The notes under the pieces: generated by a model | Databases searched by the model: none | Told to the model about the DNA's origin: nothing | What the model saw: the letters and a program-made list of their open reading frames with translations, nothing else | Part shown: piece by piece, positions 41,209 through 48,591 of the stretch | Layout: each line of letters begins with the position of its first letter | Numbering within the stretch: the stretch's first letter is position 1 | Position numbers and translations under genes: made by a program | Assembly: GCF_001905145.1 (NCBI RefSeq) | Contig: NZ_LWLB01000034.1 | Span: 186,001 to 250,000 of the forward strand | Length of the DNA: 64,000 bases | Origin: Nocardiopsis sp. TSRI0078 | GTDB taxonomy: Bacteria > Actinomycetota > Actinomycetes > Streptosporangiales > Streptosporangiaceae | Reading direction: 5' to 3'

Positions 41209-42192
41209 ATGGCCACAGTCGTGACGATCCGCCAGCTCCTGGAGAGCGGCGTCCACTTCGGGCACCAGACCCGTCGCTGGAACCCCAAGATGAAGCGCTT
41301 CATCTTCACCGAGCGCAACGGCATCTACATCATCGACCTCCAGAAGTCGCTGGCCTACATCGACCGTGCCTACGAGTTCGTCAAGCAGACGGTCGCCCAC
41401 GGCGGCACCGTCCTGTTCGTCGGCACCAAGAAGCAGGCGCAGGAGGCCATCGACGAGCAGGCCCGCCGCGTCGGCATGCCCTACGTGAACCAGCGCTGGC
41501 TGGGCGGCATGCTCACCAACTTCTCCACCGTCCACAAGCGGCTGCAGCGCCTCAAGGAGCTGGAGGAGATCGACTTCGACGACGTCGCCGGCTCCACGCT
41601 CACCAAGAAGGAGCTCCTCAACCTCCGCCGTGAGAAGGAGAAGCTGGAGCGCACCCTCGGCGGTATCCGCGACATGGCCCGCGTGCCCAGCGCGGTGTGG
41701 ATCGTGGACACCAAGAAGGAGCACATCGCGATCAGCGAGGCTCGCAAGCTGAACATCCCGGTCGTGGCCATCCTGGACACCAACTGCGACCCGGACGAGG
41801 TCGACTACCCGATCCCGGGCAACGACGACGCCATCCGCAGCGTCAGCCTGCTCACCCGCGTGGTCGCCGACGCCGTCGCCGACGGCCTCCTGGCCCGCTC
41901 CGGTGCCACCGAGGGCGCCGGCGAGCAGAAGGCCGCCGCCGAGGAGCCCCTGGCCGAGTGGGAGCGCGAGCTCCTGGAGGGCAAGGGCGAGGCCAAGGCC
42001 GAGACCGCCGCCGGAGCCGGTGAGGCCGCCGCCGAGCAGGTCCCCGCCGACGCCACCGACGTCATCCCGGCCGCCGAGGCCGCCGCCGAGGCCCCGGCCG
42101 AGGCCACCGCCGAGGACTCCCCGGTCGACGCGCCCGCCCAGGCCCCCGAGGCCGGCGAGGCCCCGCAGGCCACCGAGGCCTCCAACGAGTAG
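41209..42192 (+). CDS. rpsB: 30S ribosomal protein S2 (uS2)
   Basis: A 327-residue uS2 protein of the small subunit. It begins MATVVTIRQLLESGVHFGHQ and has the conserved RFIFTERNGIYIIDLQKSL, WLGGMLTNFSTV and IPVVAILDTNCDPDEVDYPIPGND. The C-terminal extension (about 230-327) is Ala/Glu/Pro-rich, as in other actinobacteria. ATG 41209 has AAGGAGG eight bases upstream. It starts the rpsB-tsf-pyrH-frr-cdsA block. Confidence 0.98.
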   Translation: MATVVTIRQLLESGVHFGHQTRRWNPKMKRFIFTERNGIYIIDLQKSLAYIDRAYEFVKQTVAHGGTVLFVGTKKQAQEAIDEQARRVGMPYVNQRWLGGMLTNFSTVHKRLQRLKELEEIDFDDVAGSTLTKKELLNLRREKEKLERTLGGIRDMARVPSAVWIVDTKKEHIAISEARKLNIPVVAILDTNCDPDEVDYPIPGNDDAIRSVSLLTRVVADAVADGLLARSGATEGAGEQKAAAEEPLAEWERELLEGKGEAKAETAAGAGEAAAEQVPADATDVIPAAEAAAEAPAEATAEDSPVDAPAQAPEAGEAPQATEASNE

Positions 42193-42211
42193 TTCCGTGC
42201 CCTAGCGCACC

Positions 42212-42239
42212 GCCGCCCCGCCGACCCCGGCGGGGCGGC
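42212..42239 (+). terminator. Terminator or attenuator between rpsB and tsf
   Basis: An 11-bp GC stem (42212-42222 with 42229-42239) with a six-base loop lies 19 bases after the rpsB stop codon. As tsf normally needs rpsB transcription, it may attenuate rather than stop. Confidence 0.7.
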
Positions 42240-42311
42240 CGCTCGGTGCCCGGCCGGACCCGCTCCACTTTCCGTACAGACTCTCCACTCCAAGGGAATC
42301 CGAGAACAGTC

Positions 42312-43148
42312 ATGGCGAACTTCACCGCCGCGGACGTCAAGAAGCTGCGCGACATGACCGGCGCCGGCATGATGGCCTGCAAGAAGGCCCTGACCGAGGC
42401 CGACGGCGACTTCGACAAGGCCGTCGAGGCCCTGCGCGTCAAGGGTGCCAAGGACGTCGGCAAGCGCGCCGAGCGCACCGCCGCCCAGGGCATGGTCGTC
42501 CTCAAGCAGGAGTCCGAGGGCAAGGCCACCCTGGTCGAGCTCAACTGCGAGACCGACTTCGTCGCCAAGAACGAGCAGTTCATCGCGCTCGCCGACCAGG
42601 TCGCCGACTTCGTCGCCGCCCAGGACAGCGACGACCTCGCCACCGTGGCCGCCGCCGAGATCGAGCCGGGCAAGAGCCTCCAGGCCTTCATCGAGGGCAA
42701 GAGCGCCGTCATCGGGGAGAAGCTGGAGTTCCGCCGCTTCGCCAAGTTCGAGGGCGCCTACGTCGCCAGCTACCTGCACAAGTCCGACCCGGACCTGCCC
42801 CCCACCATGGGCGTCCTGGTCGAGCTGGACAAGGCGGACGAGGAGGTCGGCAAGGACCTCGCCCAGCAGATCGCCGCGCTGGCCCCCCAGTACGTCGGCA
42901 AGGAGGACGTTCCCACCGAGGTCGTGGAGAACGAGCGCCGCATCGCCGAGCAGACCACCCGCGAGGAGGGCAAGCCCGAGCAGGCCATCCCCAAGATCGT
43001 GGAGGGCCGCCTCAACGGTTACTTCAAGGACGTGACGCTGCTCGGCCAGCCGTTCGTCAAGGAGAACAAGAAGACGGTCCAGAAGGTCGTCGAAGAGGCC
43101 GGGGTGACGGTCAAGCGCTTCGTTCGCTTCAAGGTCGGCCAGGCCTGA
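42312..43148 (+). CDS. tsf: Elongation factor Ts
   Basis: A 278-residue nucleotide-exchange factor for EF-Tu. The N-terminal UBA-like module (MANFTAADVKKLRDMTGAGMMACKKAL) is followed by the signature ELNCETDFVAKNEQF and the two coupling domains; it ends KTVQKVVEEAGVTVKRFVRFKVGQ. Full length for the family. ATG 42312 is fixed by the conserved N-terminus; AGGG lies about 15 bases upstream. Next gene of the rpsB operon. Confidence 0.98.
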   Translation: MANFTAADVKKLRDMTGAGMMACKKALTEADGDFDKAVEALRVKGAKDVGKRAERTAAQGMVVLKQESEGKATLVELNCETDFVAKNEQFIALADQVADFVAAQDSDDLATVAAAEIEPGKSLQAFIEGKSAVIGEKLEFRRFAKFEGAYVASYLHKSDPDLPPTMGVLVELDKADEEVGKDLAQQIAALAPQYVGKEDVPTEVVENERRIAEQTTREEGKPEQAIPKIVEGRLNGYFKDVTLLGQPFVKENKKTVQKVVEEAGVTVKRFVRFKVGQA

Positions 43149-43165
43149 GAGTTTTGAGATGATGG

Positions 43166-43195
43166 AGGTGCCGGGGAGACTGCTCCCCGGCACCT
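43166..43195 (+). terminator. Terminator of tsf
   Basis: A perfect 12-bp stem (43166-43177 with 43184-43195), loop GACTGC, lies 18 bases after the tsf stop codon. Confidence 0.8.
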
Positions 43196-43299
43196 TCGGT
43201 GGATATGGGCGGGTTCCGGGTGTGCGTCAGTCTCGGCCCGCGACAGGAACACTCGGGGGACCCTGTGCCGCTCGGGGACGACAAGGGAGGCCACAGGCC

Positions 43300-44055
43300 G
43301 TGAACGAAGCGACGAGCACCCAACCCGCCATGCACGACTCCGGCTGGAAGCGTGTGATGCTCAAACTCTCCGGAGAGGCGTTCGCGGGCGGGGGCGGACT
43401 GGGCATCGACCCCGAGGTGGTCCAGTACGTGGCCGAGTCCATCGCCGAGGCGGTCTCCGAGGGCATCCAGGTCGCCGTGGTCGTCGGCGGCGGCAACATG
43501 TTCCGCGGCGCCCAGCTCACCGAGGGCGGCATCGAGCGCGGCCGCGCCGACTACATGGGCATGCTCGGCACCGTCATCAACTGCCTCGCCCTGCAGGACT
43601 TCCTGGAGCGGCTCGGTGTGGACACCCGCGTGCAGACCGCGATCCACATGAGCCAGGTCGCCGAGGCCTACATCCCCCGCCGCGCCGTCCGCCACCTGGA
43701 GAAGGGCCGCGTGGTCATCTTCGGCGCGGGCCTGGGCGCGCCGTTCTTCTCCACCGACACCACCGCCGCCCAGCGCGCGCTGGAGATCGGCGCGCAGGCG
43801 GTGCTCAAGGGCACCCAGGTCGACGGGGTCTACGACTCCGACCCCCAGCGCAACCCCGACGCGGTCAAGTTCGACAAGCTCAACTACAACGAGGTCCTCA
43901 CCCGCGGCCTCAAGGTCATGGACGCCACCGCGGTCAGCCTGTGCATGGACAACGGGCTGCCCATCGTCGTGTTCGACCTGATGAGCCAGGGAAACATCCT
44001 GCGCGCGGTGCGCGGTGAGAAGATCGGCACCATCGTCGGGCCGACCCCCGCCTGA
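43300..44055 (+). CDS. pyrH: Uridylate kinase
   Basis: A 251-residue UMP kinase of the amino-acid-kinase family that makes UDP in pyrimidine nucleotide synthesis. After a 15-residue extension comes KRVMLKLSGEAFAGGGG (phosphate-binding Lys and Gly loop), VVVGGGNMFRG, DYMGMLGTVINCLALQ and GAPFFSTDTTAAQRALEI. The GTG 43300 start (MNEATSTQPAM) has GGGAGG nine bases upstream; an earlier frame from 43159 would run through the tsf terminator. Followed by frr after 54 bases. Confidence 0.97.
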   Translation: MNEATSTQPAMHDSGWKRVMLKLSGEAFAGGGGLGIDPEVVQYVAESIAEAVSEGIQVAVVVGGGNMFRGAQLTEGGIERGRADYMGMLGTVINCLALQDFLERLGVDTRVQTAIHMSQVAEAYIPRRAVRHLEKGRVVIFGAGLGAPFFSTDTTAAQRALEIGAQAVLKGTQVDGVYDSDPQRNPDAVKFDKLNYNEVLTRGLKVMDATAVSLCMDNGLPIVVFDLMSQGNILRAVRGEKIGTIVGPTPA

Positions 44056-44109
44056 GCCGGCCCCCGCGACCACAGCAAGAACACCACAGTCCGAACCGGG
44101 AGCGCCCAC

Positions 44110-44667
44110 ATGATCGAAGAGACACTCCTCGAAGCCGAGGAGAAGATGGAGAAGGCCGTGGTCGTCGCGAAGGAGGACTTCGCCACGATCCGCACCGGCC
44201 GCCCGACTCCGGCGACCTTCAACAAGATCACCGTCGACTACTACGGTGCCCGGACGCCGATCAACCAGCTGGCCTCCTTCTCGGTTCCCGAACCGCGCAT
44301 GATGGTCATCTCGCCGTTCGACGTCAGCGCCCGCAGCGAGATCGTCAACGCCATCCGCAACAGTGACCTGGGCGTGAACCCCTCCGACGACGGCCAGGTC
44401 ATCCGCGTGGTGTTCCCGGACCTGTCGGAGGAGCGCCGCAAGGAGTACATCAAGGTCGCGCGCACCAAGGCCGAGGACAGCAAGGTCTCGATCCGCAACG
44501 TCCGCCGCCGCGCCAAGGACAGCTTCGAGAAGGCCGTCAAGGCCGGCGACATCGGTGAGGACGAGGCGCACCGCGCCCAGGCCGAGCTGGACGAGCTGTC
44601 TCAGAAGTACGTCGCCTCCGTCGACGAACTCCTGAAGCACAAGGAATCGGAACTGCTCGAGGTTTAG
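44110..44667 (+). CDS. frr: Ribosome recycling factor
   Basis: A 185-residue RRF that, with EF-G, splits post-termination ribosomes. The two-domain L shape is seen from KAVVVAKEDFATIRTGRPTP, the beta domain (ISPFDVSARSEIVNAIRNSDLGVNP), and the long C-terminal helices with VRRRAKD and EDEAHRAQAELDELSQ. Full length. ATG 44110 has GGGAGC upstream. cdsA begins three bases after its stop codon. Confidence 0.98.
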   Translation: MIEETLLEAEEKMEKAVVVAKEDFATIRTGRPTPATFNKITVDYYGARTPINQLASFSVPEPRMMVISPFDVSARSEIVNAIRNSDLGVNPSDDGQVIRVVFPDLSEERRKEYIKVARTKAEDSKVSIRNVRRRAKDSFEKAVKAGDIGEDEAHRAQAELDELSQKYVASVDELLKHKESELLEV

Positions 44668-44670
44668 TCG

Positions 44671-45603
44671 GTGACCCTTCCTTCCTCCAGCGGCTCCGAA
44701 GGCGATGACCACTCGCCCGAGCACAGACCCGGCGGACTCCGGGACGACTCCGACCCGGCCGGTCAGCGCTTCGTGCTGCACAAGCCGGGGGGTGAGCCGG
44801 TGCGGACCGGCCGCAACCTCCCGGTGGCCATCGCCAGCGGGTGCGTTCTGGGCGCGCTCGTGTTCTTCTCGATCTTCCCGTGGCCGCAGCTGTTCACGAT
44901 CATCACCTCGCTCGCGGTGCTGATCGGCCTGCGGGAGGTGAACCGGGCGTTCGCCGGCAAGGGCATGGGCCTGGCCGTGGTCCCGCTGGCGGTCGGCGGT
45001 GTGGCCATGCAGGTCGCCGCCTACTTCGGGGGGACCGAATGGCTGGTGGGAGCGACCGCGCTGACCGCGATCGTCACACTGGTGTGGCGGCTGCGCGGTG
45101 GCACGGAGGGGTTCGTGGCCGACGTCGCGGCGAACCTGTTCACCCTGGTGTACCTGCCGTTCCTGCTGGGGACGTGGCTGCTCCTCATCGCGCACCCGGA
45201 GGACGGCCAGTACCGCCTCATCACGTTCATCGTGGTGACGATCTCCAGTGACATCGGGGGCTACTTCGCCGGGATCCTCCTGGGACGGCACAAGATGGCG
45301 CCGGTGATCAGTCCCAACAAGACCTGGGAGGGCTTCGGCGGCTCCGTGGTGGGCTGTTCGGTGGCCGGTGCTCTGTGCGTGGTGCTGATGCTGGACGGGC
45401 CGTGGTGGGTCGGTGTGGTCCTCGGGCTGGCGACCGTGCTGGCGGCCACCGTGGGCGACCTCATCGAGTCGCTGTTCAAGCGCGACCTCGGGGTCAAGGA
45501 CATGGGCCGGTTCATGCCGGGACACGGCGGGCTGATGGACCGCCTGGACTCGCTGCTGATCGCCGGTCCCGTGGCGTGGATGGTGCTCAGCCTGCTCCTG
45601 TAG
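44671..45603 (+). CDS. cdsA: Phosphatidate cytidylyltransferase
   Basis: A 310-residue integral-membrane CDP-diacylglycerol synthase that converts phosphatidic acid and CTP to CDP-DAG, the precursor of phospholipids. A hydrophilic N-terminus (about 1-45) precedes eight or so helices. The family signature is complete near the C-terminus: VISPNKTWEGFGG and GDLIESLFKRDLGVKDMGRF then MPGHGGLMDRLDSLL. GTG 44671 directly follows frr. In many actinobacteria rlmN and dxr follow; here an aminotransferase follows after a terminator. Confidence 0.97.
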   Translation: MTLPSSSGSEGDDHSPEHRPGGLRDDSDPAGQRFVLHKPGGEPVRTGRNLPVAIASGCVLGALVFFSIFPWPQLFTIITSLAVLIGLREVNRAFAGKGMGLAVVPLAVGGVAMQVAAYFGGTEWLVGATALTAIVTLVWRLRGGTEGFVADVAANLFTLVYLPFLLGTWLLLIAHPEDGQYRLITFIVVTISSDIGGYFAGILLGRHKMAPVISPNKTWEGFGGSVVGCSVAGALCVVLMLDGPWWVGVVLGLATVLAATVGDLIESLFKRDLGVKDMGRFMPGHGGLMDRLDSLLIAGPVAWMVLSLLL

Positions 45604-45622
45604 GGAGGACGGCGGGCCGGAC

Positions 45623-45649
45623 GGGGGCGGACCTGAGCGGTCCGCCCCC
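45623..45649 (+). terminator. Terminator of cdsA
   Basis: A perfect 11-bp stem (GGGGGCGGACC 45623-45633 with 45639-45649) with a five-base loop and following TTCGTGTT, 19 bases after the cdsA stop codon. Confidence 0.85.
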
Positions 45650-45717
45650 TTCGTGTTCGCGCACGGGGCCCGGGGTGGGGATGGCCCGGGCGGCGGGCGG
45701 GTGGATACGCTCGACGG

Positions 45718-46899
45718 GTGGAAGAACCGCTGATCGAACGAATGCGCGTGTACGGCGAGACGATCTTCGCCGAGATGACCCAACTGGCGGTGGAGACCGG
45801 ATCGGTCAACCTGGGACAGGGCTTCCCCGACACCGACGGTCCGCGCTCCCTGCTGGAGGCCGCCTCCGGGCACATCCTGGAGGGGGTGAACCAGTACCCG
45901 CCGGGGCCGGGGCGGCCGGAGCTGCGGCAGGCGGTGAGCCGCTACCGGGCCCGCCACTACGGCATCGAGCTGGACCCGGAGACCGAGGTCTACGTCACCG
46001 TCGGCGCCACCGCCGGGATCGCCGCGGCGATGCTCGCCCTGGTGGAGCGCGGCGACGAGGTGATCGTCTTCGAGCCGATGTACGACTCCTACGCCGCCAT
46101 GATCACCCTGGCGGGCGGGGTGCGCAGGTCGGTGACCCTGCGCCCGGACGCCGAGACCGGCCGCTTCGCCTTCGATCCCGAGGAGCTGCGCGCGGCCGTG
46201 GGGCCGCGCACCCGGATGGTCCTGGTGAACACGCCGCACAACCCCACGGGCACCGTGTTCACCGCCGAGGAGCTGGAGGAGATCGCGAAGGTGTGCCGCG
46301 AGCACGACCTGATCGCGTTCACCGACGAGGTGTACGAGTTCCTCACCTTCGACGGCAGGCCGCACGTGCCGCTGGCCGCCCTGCCGGGGATGCGCGAGCG
46401 GACGCTGTCGGTGTCGTCGGTGGGCAAGATGTTCGCCGTGACCGGATGGAAGACCGGCTGGGTGATGGGGCCCGCGCCGCTGGTCGGCGCGGTGCGGACG
46501 GTGAACCAGTTCCTGACCTTCTCCGCCAACGGGGCGCTGCAGCTGGCGACCGCCGAGGCCATCGACCACCAGGGGGAGTGGGTCGCCGCCCAGCGCGCCG
46601 CGCTCCAGGACAAGCGGGACCGGCTGGCGGAGGGGCTGTCCGGTACCGGTTTCGACGTGAACGTGTGCGAGGGCACCTACTTCCTCATGGCCGACATCCG
46701 TCCGCTCGGATACACGGACGGGGTGGAGGTGGCCCGCGCCCTGCCGAGGGAGGCGGGAGTGGCCGCGGTGCCCGCGCAGGTGTTCTACGACCACCAGGAG
46801 GAGGGCGCGCACCTGCTCCGGTTCGCGTTCTGCAAGAGGGACGAGGTGCTGGACGAGGCGATCTCCCGCCTCACCGGCTGGCACAAGCGCGAGGCGTAG
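45718..46899 (+). CDS. Class I/II PLP-dependent aminotransferase (DapC/KAT-like)
   Basis: A 393-residue fold-type I aminotransferase. Landmarks: VNLGQGFPDTDGP, YPPGPGRPELRQAVSRY, the PLP-phosphate site VGATAGIAAAMLAL, NTPHNPTGTVF, the Asp in FTDEVYEFL, and the PLP-binding Lys (about 237) in SSVGKMFAVTGWKTGW; Arg in LLRFAFCKRD binds the carboxylate. The pattern resembles actinobacterial putative succinyldiaminopimelate transaminases (DapC) and kynurenine aminotransferases (KAT); the substrate cannot be fixed from sequence. GTG 45718 gives the conserved start. It is convergent with the APC permease. Confidence 0.9.
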   Translation: MEEPLIERMRVYGETIFAEMTQLAVETGSVNLGQGFPDTDGPRSLLEAASGHILEGVNQYPPGPGRPELRQAVSRYRARHYGIELDPETEVYVTVGATAGIAAAMLALVERGDEVIVFEPMYDSYAAMITLAGGVRRSVTLRPDAETGRFAFDPEELRAAVGPRTRMVLVNTPHNPTGTVFTAEELEEIAKVCREHDLIAFTDEVYEFLTFDGRPHVPLAALPGMRERTLSVSSVGKMFAVTGWKTGWVMGPAPLVGAVRTVNQFLTFSANGALQLATAEAIDHQGEWVAAQRAALQDKRDRLAEGLSGTGFDVNVCEGTYFLMADIRPLGYTDGVEVARALPREAGVAAVPAQVFYDHQEEGAHLLRFAFCKRDEVLDEAISRLTGWHKREA

Positions 46900-46956
46900 G
46901 GGCGCCGCGCCGCCGTGCGCTCCTCCGACGGGGGCCCACGGCGGGGCGCCCGCCCG

Positions 46957-48384
46957 TCAGGTCCCCGCCGCCCGGCGGGAGCGCGCGTCCACCGCCTCGA
47001 CCAGGCGCCGTTCGGCGTCGGGCCCCGCGGCGACCCGGGGCAGGCGCCACATCAGGGCGGCGCCCGCCATCCACCACACGAGCACCATCAGCCACTCGTT
47101 GGGCCAGCTCAGCGCCGCGGGCATGCCGGGCAGGTAGAGCAGGAACAGGCCCAGGGACAGTACGAGGGCCACCACGCCGACGGGAACGCCCGCCGGAACG
47201 GTGAAGGGGCGTTCCATGTCCGGTTCGCGGCGGCGCAGCACGAGGAAGGCGACCACCACGGTGACGAAGCCGACCACGATGTTCAGACCGCCCGCGTTGA
47301 CGAGCCAGCCCAGCATCGGTTCGCCGAAGAACGGGGACACGAGCGAGAGCGCGCCGACGAACAGGACGGCGTTGGACGGGGTGCGAAAACGCGGGTGCAG
47401 GCGGCCGAACCAGGCCGGGAGCATCCGCGACGCGGCCATGGCGTAGATGAGGCGGCTGCCGCCGATGAGGAAGGCGTTCCAGCTGGTGAGCAGACCCGCG
47501 ACACCGCCCAGGACCAGCAGGTTGCCCATGGCGGGGCTGCCCCACACCGCGGCGACGGCGTCGGCGGAGGCCAGCTCGGAGTCCAGCAGCTCGGCGGCGG
47601 ACAGGCCCGAGCCCGCCGTCAGCATGACCATCACGTACCAGGCGGTCGCGCAGGACACCGACAGGATCAGCAGGGTGCCGACCATGCGGTACGGGAGCCT
47701 GATCTCGGAGGCCGACTGCGGGATGACGTCGAAGCCGACGAAGAGGAACGGGACCGCCACCAGGACCACGAACATGCCGGAGACGCCGCCGGTGAACAGG
47801 GGCCGCATGTTCTCCACGGACCCGCCGACGAACGCGCCGGTGACCATGGCCGCCCCCGCGACCAGCAGGAACAGCACCGCGATGGTCTGGAAGACGCTGG
47901 CTGGCCTGATCCCGACGTAGTTGAGGGCGGTCATCAGGACGGCCGCGGCCACCCCGACCGCGACGAGGCCGGCGTGGACGTCGGCACCGGCGACGGTCCA
48001 CAGGTGGCCGACCGCCATGTCGGGGAGGAGGTAGACGAGGGTCCGGGGAACGGCGACGGCCTCGAAGGCGACCACGGAGACGTAGCCGAGGACCATGGCC
48101 CAGGAGGCGACGAAGGCGCCCTTGGGCCCGATGGCGCGCATGGCGTAGTGGTGCTCGCCGCCCGCGTGGGGCATCGCGGAGACGAGTTCGGCGTAGGCGA
48201 GGCCGACGAAGGCCATGATGACGCCGCCGACCACGAAGGCCAGGGCGGCGCCCGCGGTGCCCGCCGCGCCGACGAAGTCGCCCACCAGCACGACCCAGCC
48301 GAAGCCGATCATCGCGCCGAAGCCGAGGGCGAGGACGTCACCCCTTCCCAGGACCCGGACGAAACTCTGCCTGTTGTCGGACAT
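46957..48384 (-). CDS. APC-family amino acid/amine permease
   Basis: A 475-residue membrane transporter of the amino acid-polyamine-organocation superfamily with about 12 hydrophobic helices. The helix-1 signature GFGAMIGFGWVVLVGDFVG (unwound substrate-binding Gly-rich stretch) and AYAELVSAMPHAGGEHHYA of helix 2-3 are clear; helix 6 holds FLFVGFDVIPQSASEI. It probably exchanges or imports amino acids or amines by proton or sodium coupling; the substrate is unknown. ATG 48384 has GGAGG five bases upstream. Convergent with the aminotransferase, which may share a nitrogen-related substrate. Confidence 0.9.
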   Translation of the reverse strand: MSDNRQSFVRVLGRGDVLALGFGAMIGFGWVVLVGDFVGAAGTAGAALAFVVGGVIMAFVGLAYAELVSAMPHAGGEHHYAMRAIGPKGAFVASWAMVLGYVSVVAFEAVAVPRTLVYLLPDMAVGHLWTVAGADVHAGLVAVGVAAAVLMTALNYVGIRPASVFQTIAVLFLLVAGAAMVTGAFVGGSVENMRPLFTGGVSGMFVVLVAVPFLFVGFDVIPQSASEIRLPYRMVGTLLILSVSCATAWYVMVMLTAGSGLSAAELLDSELASADAVAAVWGSPAMGNLLVLGGVAGLLTSWNAFLIGGSRLIYAMAASRMLPAWFGRLHPRFRTPSNAVLFVGALSLVSPFFGEPMLGWLVNAGGLNIVVGFVTVVVAFLVLRRREPDMERPFTVPAGVPVGVVALVLSLGLFLLYLPGMPAALSWPNEWLMVLVWWMAGAALMWRLPRVAAGPDAERRLVEAVDARSRRAAGT

Positions 48385-48546
48385 GGGAGCCTCCAGCGGT
48401 CGCCTACGGCGGTGGAGGACACACAAGCACACGCGTGGCCGACGGGGAAGGGCCCGCCCCGGTCGGATCCTCCTCGTCCCCGCCGCCCTTCCGGCCCCGG
48501 TCCGGGCGCCCGGTGGCGCGTCGACGCACCCGGCCCGCAGGAGGGC

Positions 48547-48576
48547 CGAGGGCCCCGGGTCGGTCCGGGGCCCTCG
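48547..48576 (-). terminator. Terminator of the glg operon
   Basis: A perfect 12-bp stem (CGAGGGCCCCGG 48547-48558 with 48565-48576) and six-base loop lies 16 bases after the glgB stop codon on the reverse strand. Confidence 0.85.
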
Positions 48577-48591
48577 GGCGGAGTCGCGTGG

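Noticed and set aside
43129..46884. Very long reverse-strand reading frame opposite pyrH-frr-cdsA-aminotransferase
   Set aside because: It crosses four well-identified genes on the other strand and shows His/Gly/Arg-rich shadow composition.
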